Program-made: the position numbers and the translations under genes
Shown: positions 13,480 through 25,219 of the stretch, piece by piece
Layout of the letters: each line of letters starts with the position of its first letter
How positions within the stretch are numbered: position 1 is the stretch's first letter
Assembly (NCBI RefSeq): GCF_026914265.1
Contig: NC_069129.1
Span: 13,945,571-14,009,570, forward strand
Reading direction: 5' to 3'
Source: Mya arenaria
Lineage: Eukaryota > Mollusca > Bivalvia > Myida > Myidae
Length of the DNA stretch: 64,000 bases
The notes under the pieces: generated by a model
Told to the model about the DNA's origin: nothing
What the model saw: the letters and a program-made list of their open reading frames with translations, nothing else
Databases searched by the model: none

Positions 13480-14929
13480 CTGGAAATAGTCAATAGTGGA
13501 CAGTTAGTAACTTTAGACTGCAGACTATTCCCCTTTAGTTGTTGAAGGGTATTTTACTGACTCAGTCGACTTACCGACCTATCATTTCTTATCAACATGT
13601 GTTTCCGGATTTAATTTTTTGGAATTTGTTTTTTTGTGTGCTTTAAGAGTTTCTATATCATACGTTGTTTTGTTGTAAGATGTTGCAGTCACTAAATGAT
13701 AACTTAAGCCAAGACAGTCTCAAAATCAGTTTATTTGGTTTTGTTTGTCTATGAGGTGATTCTTGCAATAACAATAATGTAAATGTAACACTTTTTTTGA
13801 AATACAAAATATTGTATTAATTTTTTTTCATATGCTTCAGTTCATTCTTCTTGTGTCTTTCTTTTTTATTAATGTGAACAAAATACATGTATATACATTT
13901 TTTTATCTTTTAACATTTCTAAACAATTGTATAAGACAAAAATATATATATCTCCACATGTTGCCAAAACCATAAAAATAGGGAATGAATGGAAACAAAG
14001 CATTGTAGATTTGTTAATAGCTAACAGAAACTAGGACCTAAGCAGATGTTCATAATATTAATGAATAGAAAACATTGATTTCTGTTCTAGTTAATAGTCG
14101 AAAAGAATATCTATTAATACACATGCAAATAAATCTCATTGCAATGAGCAGATGAACAACACAACAAGCTTCAATTCATTAATTTTTATATAGCAGGCTG
14201 GAAGATTGTAAACAGTGCCCTAATGTTCTGCTGCCATACATTGTACCCTTTAAAAAAATCAATTGCATTGATTAAATGTCCTCAGTTACAAATGTACACC
14301 TAGGCCCATACACTGCAATATTGAAGTAGCCAAATAAAAAACAATTTTGGAAAATTGGAAATTCTTTTACACACACATGACATGACAGTTGAAAATAAAA
14401 TTGAACAACAACAGACAACAACAATAGAATTCAATCCCGGGATCTCTGGATAAGCTAGGTTATCTATCAGTGCTGGACAACTGAAGCATTCATTATATTA
14501 ATGTTACAGGTGTTATGTTATACTTAAAACACAATTCATTTTTATATCAGCTAGACAAGGTCTTTACCACCTAACCTCTGAGGCGTGGATATGTTACAGG
14601 TGTTATGTAACACTATAAATACAAATCATTATCACATCATAATTTGATAACATCGAGGCAAAAGTTGTCAACATCTGTTTATGTATTGCAGACTAAATGA
14701 GCGTTATGCTATCAAGAATGTATACAAATATACTGTAACTAAACAGCAAATGGTGTGGCCTAACTATTTCTTTTAATTAGTCAGCTTAAAAGTGACTGAC
14801 ACTTCAAGCCTTGTTGAAAATAAATCCTAAACATGTCTTGATCAAGACTCTTCCAGGCCAGTATTTACTAGCTGATTAAAAATAAGTGTTAAATTACCAG
14901 TAGAACAGTTAAACCATATAGTTGGAACA

Positions 14930-14987
14930 AGGGCGAGGGGTGGGCGGGGCAGTGGTTACAATTGACAAGTGCATTACAATCCCAGAT
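14930..14987 (-). mobile_element. Solo terminus of the CAATTGTAACCA MITE family
   Basis: On the minus strand this reads TGTAATGCACTTGTCAATTG then TAACCACTGCCCCGCCC. It matches the left end of the element at 57,088-57,400 over about 30 bases. No partner terminus is found nearby, so this is a truncated copy. It lies between the first identified syntaxin exon and the proposed promoter. Confidence 0.6.
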
Positions 14988-15469
14988 TATGCTGCAAATA
15001 AAAACAAAATCTAAGGTGATAAACTTACGCTTACTTATGTTGAGTTATATCCAGACCAGTGTTAATATTGCTATTTGTGAAAAGATACTTGTTCAAAACT
15101 GTTGTTTTGTCAGAATTTGATCAAAAATGAGCTTGATACATCAATTTGGACCAAACAATGACTCATGTTCCATACTGGATCATCTTCAGCATCGTCGTAA
15201 CGAGGTAAAATTTTGGTCCCTTGTATTTTGACTTGAATAAAACAGTACAGAACTAAGTTGATCATTCCAATTTCCATTCAAACGAGTCACTGATTACGCA
15301 ATATAATCGCTACCAGTCTCAGATACACATGCTTTATTGCATAATGATTTCTTTAAATAATGATCCTTTAGTGCATGAGACGATCAACAATGACTTCAAG
15401 CATGCTCAAAACATATTTATTGTCAAAAATAAGATTTAATTTCCAAACTTCGACCCACATTGTTTATAC

Positions 15470-15488
15470 ACCGGAAGCCGCCATTTTG
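15470..15488 (-). promoter_or_regulatory. ETS/YY1 core-promoter motif, probably of the syntaxin gene
   Basis: ACCGGAAGCCGCCATTTTG contains an ETS site (CCGGAAG) fused to a YY1 site (AAAATGGCGGC on the minus strand). In housekeeping genes YY1 sites of this orientation sit just downstream of the start of transcription on the coding strand. Position (2 kb above the first identified syntaxin exon) and strand both fit that gene. A candidate splice donor, CAG then GTAATA on the minus strand, sits at about 15,631. The link to STX16 is inference. Confidence 0.5.
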
Positions 15489-16293
15489 ATTGAATTCATT
15501 GAAACCCATGCTAAACCGATCGAGATACAGTATAAAAACACTACGCATCGGTAACTTCCCTTTACAAAAACACGAAAACTATCGTAGAAAAATTATACTT
15601 GATTATTTTTAGCCTTTTAATAAATTATTACCTGAAAAAAATCTGCTTGGCGATCAAAATGGAGGTGCGGGCGCACAAAAAAATAAAAATATTTTTTTTT
15701 ACATTTTCAAAAAAATAGGAGCGGTAAATCCGAGGAACGAAATATCAATTTGGTGTGGCCTAAAAGGATAAAAAATGTGATCAAGTTTGTTTCTCTCGGA
15801 AAACAGCAACTCTTCCTCACAAAATCAGTTTGGTTTAAAAACCACAAACAATTGGGGATACTATTTCAATTATAATTACCAGCATATAAAATCAAATATC
15901 TATAAATATTCCTATAAATTTGATGTTTATATGACTATTTTTAAGAAAATAGCAAGGTCTAACCCTTTAGTTGGAACTCGGGTATCGGCTTCGGCAAAGA
16001 AGGGTTAAAAGGACCAGTTACTACAAGACTTTCTAAACTGACACTCATTTTTGTTATTAAATTGAATATGATCATCGGAAAATAATCATGCCAATATTCA
16101 GCAAACAAAGACCTTTCCTAGACCTGTCAAACTTTATTTTGTAGCTTTACACTGTATCAATATGTATTTTGATTGATTAAATACTACGTGACATCAAAAA
16201 AAAACAAGCACTGGTTTATTTCTGATACTTGGCTCATTTAAACTTTATACATAAATAATTAATAAAACTACAACAACTAAAAAAGTGCCAATA
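15489..16293. other. Spacer between syntaxin promoter region and the large element
   Basis: AT-rich sequence with an A-run-rich stretch near 15,670-15,720. No exon recognised. The final nine bases (16,285-16,293, GTGCCAATA) are the left copy of the target duplication of the large element that follows. Confidence 0.5.
16285..16293. repeat. Left target-site duplication of the large element
   Basis: GTGCCAATA is identical to 26,250-26,258 and touches the first base of the terminus. Confidence 0.8.
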
Positions 16294-17912
16294 CGGTCGG
16301 TGGAATTACCGAAAACCCGAAATTCCCCGTAAATACCGAAAATCCCTTCCATTCTCTGAGGTATATAGCGTTTTCTTTAATACGCCCGGTTTTACTACTT
16401 TATTGTGTTCGAATGTTGTATGCCGTAATTGTTGGAGGTTGGAGAGGGGTGGGGAAGCCTAGGGAGGGTGGGGATGGGGGTCGTGGTGACTAAAACCCGG
16501 GACCCCCTTTCATTTTCAAAAGTTCGTACAAAAGAAGAGTATGCGAGGAGGTTCTTACGCCGTTCCTTCAAAATTGCATTGTGTTTTAGTGGGTTGTATG
16601 CTGTATATCTTGGTGGTTGGAGAGGGGTGGGGGAGTCGGAGTAGTTGGGGTGGGGCAGGGAGTGATTAAACCCCGGGAACCCCATTCATATTTCTAAGTA
16701 CATACACAAGAGTATGCAGTATGGTTTAAAACTGTATTGTGTTTAAGTGGGTTGTATGTCGTGGTTGAGGTTGGTTGGAGAGTGATGGGGGAGTCGGAGG
16801 AGGGGGTGGTGGCTACGAAGAAGTCTCAAATACTACTTTCACATATCTCATTTCAAATTGTAGAGGTAAGGGAGGGTAGGGTCGTACCTTACCGTATACA
16901 AAAAAGTATGCGAGGGTGTGTACGCCGATATTTAATACTTCATTTTGGTCGTCCTGTATGCCAAAGTTGTTGGTGGGTGGAGGGGGGTGTGGAAGTCGGA
17001 CGAGGGGGATGGCTAAATCCCGGGAAGTCCTTTTAATTTCATATATGTTAATGTTTTAACGACTAGTTCAATATCACATTTCATTGTGTTTGGTTGCTAT
17101 TCGTATTTTAAGTATATCGTATATAGAATGTTTTAAAGGTGTATTATTTGTTATTGATATTTCCTGTAATAAGTTATCCGTTTATTTCGTTGTAAAGCGC
17201 CTTTGAACGTGTGGTTAAAAATGGTGCTGTATAAGTTAATCGATAAATAATAATTGTGTATTGTGAACAAGTTGTGTGTTGAGAAAGGTGAATAACTGGT
17301 ATCAAGCGGGAGTTGATTATACAATTGTCCTTATGTGTATCATAACGAATTGTATGTGTCTCAACTGTTATGTGGAATCGCTTGGTATGTTTCATTGCAC
17401 AATCTCGTGAAGAAAGAAATGCAAATTGTACAATTTCACTTAAATACCATCACTGCACCTAAATACGAATCATCAACATCATATTAACATTGGTCATGAT
17501 AGGAAAGTGTTATTAATGAATAAAAGCATAATCTAATATTTTATATCGTAAAGCATACCGTTTAAATACTTACATGCAATACTCGTCTCAATATCGATAT
17601 GGACATGCCATTGTGAGATATTGGTCCATGTCTGTTATCTATCAGTAATGACACCCCGCTGTGACAGATTCTTATCGTGCGGTCAGTACCTGGAACCATG
17701 CTGTCACTGATGACTATAATACGATGTGTATTGAACCCCAATCAATGGCGTTCTGGTTCAAAACGGAATGCTCCTGTGAACCAGAAATTAAATCTTGTAT
17801 TTACACGGAGGTAACAAGTAAGAGTACGCGGTGTATGAAATAAACATCGGAAGTCTGAATATTTATTTCTTAGTGTAATGCAGTTCAAGAGTACGTTGCA
17901 CGTCAGTGTTTA
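16294..17912 (+). repeat. Left terminal inverted repeat of the large element
   Basis: About 1.62 kb that reads inverted at 24,126-26,249. It includes GC- and G-rich blocks (16,430-17,030) of the type GGTTGGAGAGGGGTGGGG, repeated about four times at roughly 150-180 bp spacing. These subrepeats give spurious open frames on both strands (16,395-17,036). The match fades after CACGTCAGTGTTTA at about 17,912. Confidence 0.85.
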
Positions 17913-17929
17913 CGATATTAAAGAAATTT

Positions 17930-18092
17930 AATATAATACACCACTGAGGGCCATATGACATAATAAGGACAGGCCATTTACCCATCGAAGGTGTATATGG
18001 ACCGAGGCGTAAGCCGAGGTCTGTTCACCTTCGGGGGCTGAGTAGGCGGTTATTATAATGCCATATGTCCCGAAGTGGTATATTATATGAAA
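17930..18092. repeat. Palindromic element just inside the left arm
   Basis: TATAATACACCACTGAGGGC with CATATGACATAATAA at the left is matched inverted by TTATTATAATGCCATATGTC and CGAAGTGGTATATTATA at the right. The core holds GACCGAGGCGTAAGCCGAGG and a CCTTCGGGGG loop. The size of about 160 bp and the inverted ends indicate a small MITE nested in the large element. It is absent from the right arm side. Confidence 0.6.
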
Positions 18093-19339
18093 GAGGATGA
18101 TCTTAAGCGAAGTGATATTGCTAATTTTCGACCATATGAGAGCGTTATGGCAGGATAAATGTGGACTTGAATTGAACCAAAGATTTGTATTATATATATA
18201 TTTTTTTCTAATTTAGATGAAAAACAGATTGTTCATTCACCGTGCCATATTCAGGCCACACCACGAGGAGGCGCTCTCGTCATGGCCCATCCCCCACCCC
18301 CACCCAAAACCTACCCTCATTTAGTTGAAGAAGTTTCAACACATTCCTAATTTGTTACGTACTACAGCTTCAGAGAACATTGAAATGCAACAGCATCTTC
18401 AAAAAATCATAAAAAATTGGTCTAATTGAAAATAACCTCCCTCCCTTATGGACTTTCATTTCGTATTATTTTAAGACGGACTGCTTATGCAATGTTAAAA
18501 ATATTCATCAATTAATCCCGAAAGAAATCGATACTTATTTTGAAATAATCATCCTATTCTGCGAAAACAGTTAGGTTGCCGAAACATTCACGGGAATGAC
18601 CGTAAAGTGATATGTTCGAATTAAAGGTAATTAACAACCGTCTTGCCACTATGACAGCACTCGTGAACTGTACCTTGTTTGTTATATAGACCTATCTAGC
18701 TCACAAACATTTTTCTATAAACCTTAATATCCCGTTTTAGAACTATTCACATAAAGGCATACCAGCATTTAAATGGGTTAGTAATCATACGTTTTAAGTC
18801 CACGTAAGAGAGCTATGTAATGGCTCTCTTCAGCAGCAATGTAGCACTAGTTAACGCGCAAGGGTTGTGGCAAATGTAAAGCATGTATAATAATAGAAGT
18901 TAAATACACATATGATAGCCTGAACAGTCAGTGTATAAAACAAAATAAATAAAACATATGTACAAGATGTAAAACTGAGTTGACAAAACAGTTGTATAAT
19001 GACTGTCAATTATCAAGCAAAGCATACAAAGAACCCATGGCTAGAAAGATAGGTATAATGGTGTGACATTGTTGGCAGTACTGTTGAATGTCACGTCAAT
19101 GCATATGTCTCAGCTTTCCCTAAAGGGGGACATAAACTGAAAACATAAGCACCCTTTTTTCATTTTTTAAGTACAGTTGTTACTTCATGCGTACCTCAAA
19201 GACTCGAAAGCGAAACGCGAGGAAAATATGCCTGTAACATGTCATGTTGTCGAGCAAGTTCGAACTCTTCATGAACTTTTCCTGAACTATTTTTATTTAT
19301 TTGTTGTTGATGCGATATAGAGAAATATTTCATCATAAA

Positions 19340-20118
19340 GCGATGATTAAGGAATAATCCATCCCAGTAAATGTAGTCGACATCAGCTAACCGTATTTAT
19401 TGCTGGCCGTTTACAAAAGGAGTAATTGCATTTGCGACGTGAGTTGCGCTGAGAGATATGCCACCTCAGTGAGACTGAAGTTTCCCTACAATGGGATTCA
19501 CGGCGGGTCTCTGCAGCAACAAACTCACGCGCTTAAATGGGTTTCACCGATTGTCTAGCTCTGACATAAATGGTACACCCCAAAATTGAATTTACCATGT
19601 ATATCGTTTGACATAAAAGTGCATGTTGACATCAGCTAGCCGCTATTATTGCTTATTATTGGCGCATGGTTTTCGACGACGACAAAAGGTTAACGCAATT
19701 TGGAAAAAGGAGTAGTTGCACTTGCGACGCGAGTTGCGCTGAGAGATATGCCACCTCAGTGAGACTGAAGTTTCCCTACAATGGGATTCACGGCGGGTCT
19801 CTGCAGCAACAAACTCACGCGCTTAAATGGGTTTCACTGATTGTCTAGCTCTGACATAAATGGTACACCCCAAAATTGAATGTACCATGTATATCGTTTG
19901 ACCTAAAAGTGCATGTTGACATCAGCTAGCCGCTATTATTGCTTATTATTGGCGCATGGTTTTCGACGACGACAAAAGGTTAACGCAATTTGGAAAAAGG
20001 AGTAGTTGCACTTGCGACGCGAGTTGCGCTGAGAGATATGCCACCTCAGTGCGACTGAAGTTTCCCTACAATGGGATTCACGGCGGGTCTCTGTAGCAAC
20101 AAACTCACGCGCAAGCAC
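19340..20118. repeat. 290-bp tandem repeat, about 2.6 copies
   Basis: GAGTTGCGCTGAGAGATATG and the surrounding sequence recur at 290-bp spacing (anchors at 19,421, 19,711 and 20,001). Copies two and three are almost identical; the first differs at its left edge (GTAATTGCATTTGCGACGT versus GTAGTTGCACTTGCGACGC). The third copy stops after CAACAAACTCACGCGC. Subterminal or internal tandem repeats like these are common in transposons as protein-binding arrays, but that role is inference. Confidence 0.85.
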
Positions 20119-21069
20119 TTCAAAAGGTATGACATGTTTTCCAGAGTAGACACAGCATGGCACGAGCAAAAATGATACAAAATGTTACACAATTCAAAAA
20201 CACATTATATGAACAAAAAGACATACAATAAAACACATAACATCTAAAATGACAATTTTTTTTTGTACCGGACAATGGCGCACAGTAAATCCACAACAAA
20301 CAATTGAATGCGCTTATGCATGAATTTGATGTTACTCCATATAATGGGAAATTTTCGTTTGGTAATTTTCAACACGCTTTTTTCGGGTACGTCGGCGTCA
20401 CATGATCTCCCATATGAGGCGCCCTATCAGATATGGTAAAAAACAGTAAAATTTGGGGTTAGTCCGTAAGTAGCTGGACATGATGAAGGCAACGACATCA
20501 GCATTTACGTAGTTTCAATTAATCTAGATGTTCCTGTACATAACGAATGTTCTGGTCTTACCGAGCGCCATATCCGGTGATCTTATATATATATCGAAAC
20601 AATTAACACACATAATTACAACACAACTGAGAAGCACAATTAAGGCGTTTTCGAAGCACAGCTAGACAAACTGATACATGACATAGGTCTTTAATATATT
20701 TAAATGTCCGCTGACTGGATTTAAATGTATGTTTTTTTAATTTCTTTGCCATTTTGCTTTCATCTATATTTGTTTTAATCGGTGGTAGCTGTGTGAATTA
20801 TTTTGTTGTATTATTTTCATTTTAAAGAAGGATTTTGAAAAGTTATCTGCATTTCATACAGCGCCCTTAACTGACTGTGAACACAAGTGGAGGTTACACA
20901 ATTTCTACAAACAGTAAAAAACGGGGACCAAGAGACAGTTGAAAAGATGGAAATAAACTGGGCAAAAGAAACGCGAAATTATACACCAATAGATTAAGTT
21001 TGGTAAAATGTGGCAAATATCACAACAACACAAGCATGACATGGACATAAATAATGGTTGCATAGAAGT

Positions 21070-21341
21070 ATTCATGTTGAGCTTCATTTTTTCGAGAACA
21101 ACCTCAGTTAAGAAGGTCCGTAAATTCTACATTATATAATGAAAAAATGTGTAGATTTAAGTTGAAAATAGTTGCCCGTTAATTTTATAAAATTGCAAAC
21201 ATAAGTACAGCTGCTTAATTCAATGTACAACGCGATCTACTTGCGTGCGGCGTAGTTAAAGTGTACCGATTTCTTACTTTGTAAACCGTTCATAGACATT
21301 TGAGGTTGTTTTCGTAGGAAATGGCCAAGGTGCTCCGAATG
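21070..21341. mobile_element. MITE of the CATTCGGAGCTCCTCGGCC family, worn copy
   Basis: The right end AGGTTGTTTTCG...GCTCCGAATG matches the intact copy at 31,324-31,660. The left end (TATTCATGTTGAGCTTCATT then TTTTCGAGAACAACCTC) is a degraded version of the same terminus. Internal words GCGATCTACTTG and AAACCGT also match, inverted. It is nested in the large element. No target duplication could be made out. Confidence 0.6.
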
Positions 21342-22074
21342 AAAACATCGGCGTACATGCATAAATAGATTGCATAGATTATAGATATAACAAAGTGACC
21401 ACGAAAAAAATATTGCATAGAATAATCAACATCAACTCATTGCACACAATATCTGATACAATACAAATAAAACATTACAAAATCATGTGCTACTGTCACC
21501 GACTTTAATGTGAACTGATTGGTAACTGAATGTGAATTTGCAGTGAGCATTAAAAGTCCTAAATGAGCTAATTCTTGAAAAATAATTTAAATTAAATTAT
21601 AATACCATATACATCTTTTCGTAAATTTTTACAGTTGTTACAATCTGTGAAATCTTGTCTTACTTAGCAAGTAGCGATGCTTTACTTTATCAAACAGTCG
21701 GCTAACCACAATAGAAAATCTGCACAAGTTAGAGAACAAAAGGTGACACACATTACATATAATATTAACATATATACAAAAACAACACTATCTTGAAATA
21801 CTCCTGTAGTTTAGTATTAAGAATTGTCTTCTGAGAACATTATGCCAAAATATCGAAATGTTAAACCGTCTCATTCTTAACAAATTAAGTTGGTGAATCC
21901 CAAACATCTATTTCAGCCGTAATTGCGAGTTAAAAAACGTCACAGATGCTAATATATTAATATGTGTAAACATCTATCTCATTACTTTTAATTAAAATAC
22001 AATTTGAACTTTTGTATAGAAATGTTAGGTAATGAAACCAAAAAATAAATAAAAAATATTGCAATGTGCTTCTG

Positions 22075-22150
22075 TCTGGATTCGAACCATTATCATGAAA
22101 CCCTCAAAATATTCTTAGTCCCTGTGCTTAACACTACAGGCTAAAGCATT
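22075..22150 (-). other. tRNA-like remnant
   Basis: On the minus strand, TTAGCCTGTAGTGTTAAGCA followed about 30 bases later by TGGTTCGAATCC resembles A and B boxes of a pol III promoter with a long variable region. No closing acceptor stem is seen. It is best read as a tRNA pseudogene or SINE head, not a working tRNA. Confidence 0.35.
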
Positions 22151-22505
22151 GAGTATCGAGTGGAGGTTTTATTAGGGGTGTGCTACCTTAATGGTCGCAT
22201 ACTTCAGGAACTGTACAAATACATTTCTATATTCCCCAATGTTCTTTCATATTATTTGTACACTGGTGACACGTCATCTTGTTTTGAGTAATAGCTGGAT
22301 TATACACTCAATTCGCCCATTCTTAATCATCATGATTTAATTTCAGCTCATATAACTGTCTTAGAAAACAACACATTGCAGGGAATGTGTATCGGTTTAG
22401 TGGCAGTGAACTGCTACTACCATTCTTCTTTGTGATTACGCTTGGCTAGAATAAATCGCGTTATTAATCACAAGCTGAGGGATTTCGCTTTCTGTACGGC
22501 AAATT

Positions 22506-22543
22506 GGATTCGCACGCACGCAAGCACGCATGCACGCACGCAC
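22506..22543. repeat. GCAC-type microsatellite
   Basis: Imperfect repeats of GCAC/GCAT over about 38 bp, inside the large element. Confidence 0.8.
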
Positions 22544-22670
22544 AACTGCTTTGACTGTTGTCAGTGGCAAAAGTACAATAAATGAAGACAAACTTCATCC
22601 TGCAATGTTTATTATGCTGAACACATGAACAGATACAAATTAACATTATTGACGAATGAAACGAGCACAA

Positions 22671-23700
22671 TTACATGTACCGGCACACTGCCGACCTAAT
22701 TCTATAAAACAACTTTTTCAGTCCCTTCTCATTTAAATGTACTTTGTCTCGCATGAACTCGGCTGGAAAACGTATGTGGGGAAGCCGCAAAACTTCAACG
22801 AGCTCTCTCTCTTCCCCAGCAACTGGTTAATTCGTGCGCGCTGGCTTGCAAAAGACCTGTACCCCAACCCGTCCCGGAATGCTCCACGCTCCCCAATCTC
22901 CAACACCAGGATGGTAGATACACCACTGTCAAGGAAGTCCTGGGCAATGTCAAGTACGGCCGCCACTATGTCCTTCGGTACGGATGTAGTTGTGATATCA
23001 TTGCCGCCCAAACTCACTACCACCAAGTCCGCCCCGTACATGTTCACCTGTTTCAAAAGTCCTGGTTTGGGTTTGGAAGCTTTCATCCCGCCCGCACCAA
23101 AGAAACGCACCTCCATAGGCACCTAAAAGAATACATTTAATATTGTAAATGGCTTCACAGTCGTTGCCTTTGTAATATTCTTTTCAATTATCACCTCATT
23201 GCAACATTGTTTTAATAATTGTCATCCGTATATATTCAATTGAAGTAAAACATAATATATACAAAACAGAATATATATGCGGCCTTTCAATTAAAGAATT
23301 ACTACACAACTTATGACTGTAACATTTCCCAGTGTGCAAAGTGCTTAAACATCACATATGAATACATAATATATCATTGTACATTCAGACCTAATATTTA
23401 GTACGCTTAATTAGGTTGAGTCATTAAATCGTGACAGTAGGTGTTTACAAAAAGTCTACAAGCTGCACTCTCACAGATTGACCATCCTAAAACTTTTTAG
23501 TACGAGTATATTGGCATGTCGTTATATGACAACTAGAAACAAACACGTATAAATCGCCGATGTAAGCTAACTAAATAGGAAGTTAGGTTTTACTGTACAT
23601 AGTGAGTGAACATGAAAAAACAACGCACCTTGAGGTCCTCATTGCAGAATGCGTCTAGTCGCCAGACGTGACTGTCCCCGAAAATTGCAACTTTCTTCAT
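22671..23700 (-). CDS. SGNH/GDSL-type hydrolase-like gene, two exons, frame-shifted near the 3' end
   Basis: Exon 1 (23,700-23,629) starts at the ATG of MKKVAIFGDSHVWRLDAFCN, with the block-I serine in GDSH. Its donor AAG-GTGCGT joins acceptor TTTTAG at 23,123 to give NEDLKVPMEVRFFGAGG without a frame break. Exon 2 carries block III as ADLVVVSLGGNDITT (the catalytic-family Asn is in GGND). The frame of exon 2 stops at 22,733. A second frame shifted by one base reads FPAEFMRDKVHLNEKGLKKL and ends at 22,671; it supplies block V with the Asp-x-Val-His pair. The complete domain is therefore present but needs two frames, meaning a real frameshift, a base-call error or an unseen short intron. Encoded domain is about 175 residues, small for an esterase. 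SGNH domains occur in secreted esterases and in ORF1 of some CR1-type LINEs. Location inside the transposon-like element suggests cargo. Substrate unknown. Confidence 0.65.
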
Positions 23701-24231
23701 TTTTAATAACAAGAGTGAACATAACATACATGCAATATATTTGAACACACCTTTATATATACTGACAATCTGACGATTGTGCTCAAGCCATGCCAAGGTG
23801 TTAATTCTGCTACAAACACTCATTACACGGTTCTAACTTTTATATATCAACAAGCGCTTTCATTAGGTACTGCGAATTCACACCCTTTTACCAAACACGT
23901 GAAATTTAACATATCACGTTCTCAAGGTGTTCCGACTTTAATTAGCCAATTTTAAAATCCATATTCGCTTTCAACTATTCCCCAAATATTCCTCGCCTTT
24001 CTTTTTAAAAGCAAATGCTTACAACGCTTTTCCTAAAATGTATTCACTAAATCTATATTGTACTATTATTATACCAAGAACAATACGAATATAATTGATA
24101 AAACATACATATACTAGTATATAGAAACACTGACGTGCAATGTACTCTTGAACTGCACTGCATTAAGAAATAAATATTCCGACTTCAGATGTTTCTCTCA
24201 TACACCGCGTACTCTTACTTGTTACCTTCGT

Positions 24232-24463
24232 GTAAATAAAACAGAACAGATATTTTATTAAGACTTGTACAACGTACATCATCTTCTTAACCACAAATGA
24301 ATAATAAATAAACAAACACATGGTATGACATAGGTTATACATAATATGAAATAGAATCATAAATATATTCAAAAAATTATTCACATCAGGTGAGGATGAA
24401 CAAAACTATTATAATTATAAGTGAATATTTAAAGTTTATCTTCAAATACTCCTTTGTGTAAAT
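24232..24463. mobile_element. Insertion in the right arm only
   Basis: About 230 bp with no counterpart in the left arm. The arm sequence TATTTACAC with its GAAGG/AAAGG neighbour stands at both edges, which reads as a target duplication of about 9-12 bp. Content is very AT-rich with no coding frame. Family unknown. Confidence 0.55.
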
Positions 24464-24948
24464 ACAAGATTTAATTTCTGGTTCACAGGAGCATCCCGTT
24501 TTGAACCTGACCGCCATTGGGGTTCAATACACATCGTATCATAGTCATCAGTGACAGCATGGTTCCAAGTACTGACCGCACGATAAGAATCTGTCACAGC
24601 GGGGTGTCATTACTGATAGGTATCAGACATGGACCAATATCTCACAATGACATGTCCATATCGATATTGAGACGAATATTTCATGTATGAATTTAAATAG
24701 TATGCTTTATGATATTAAATCTAATATTAAGCCTTTATTCATTAAATACACTTTCCTATCATTGTCATGACAAATGTTAATATATGTTGATGATTCTTAT
24801 TTAGGTACAGTGATGGTATTTATGTGAAATTGTGCAATTTGCATTTCTTTCTTCGCGAGATTGTGCAATGAAACATACCAAGCGATTCCACATAACAGTT
24901 GAGACACATACAAATCGTTATGATACACATAAGAACAATTGTATAAAC

Positions 24949-25219
24949 TAGGCACACAATTGTTAGATATTCTTTTTCTTATGTACAAGTGATTCAAAGG
25001 TAATATTTCTACTATTGATACAACCTTATTCATTGTGATTTGACTATAATGTTTTCTGGCTTCATGTAAATGACCGTCCGATACTCGTATTGGGTATCAT
25101 ATGAATTGTAGTTAGAAATTTACATTATATCTGCCGCCATGTATATATGTTTTGTATAGGACCTCATTTGCCATGTTTATGGTATGAGAGAATAAACCGT
25201 GTTTGACTTTGACTTTGAA
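24949..25219 (+). mobile_element. Second insertion in the right arm, retroposon-like
   Basis: About 270 bp absent from the left arm, placed between GTTGATTATA and CAATTGTTC of the arm (minus-strand reading). On the plus strand it ends GTTTGACTTTGACTTTGAAT, a short simple-repeat tail of the kind seen at 3' ends of some LINE/SINE families. TTATA-like bases at both edges may be a short target duplication. It is probably a truncated retroposon. Confidence 0.45.

Noticed and set aside
15100-15250. Minus-strand frame containing PRYDDAEDDPVWNMSH, considered as syntaxin exon 1
   Set aside because: Does not resemble the family's N-terminus and lacks a suitable splice donor in frame.
15787-16008. 73-codon plus-strand frame near the syntaxin promoter
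   Set aside because: Low-complexity Asn/Tyr/Lys composition from AT-rich DNA, no homology.
16395-17036. G-rich open frames, mirrored at 25,505-26,114
   Set aside because: Subterminal repeats of the large element's arms; the same frames appear inverted in the other arm and resemble no protein.
22737-23126. 129-codon plus-strand frame
   Set aside because: Antisense shadow of exon 2 of the SGNH-hydrolase gene.
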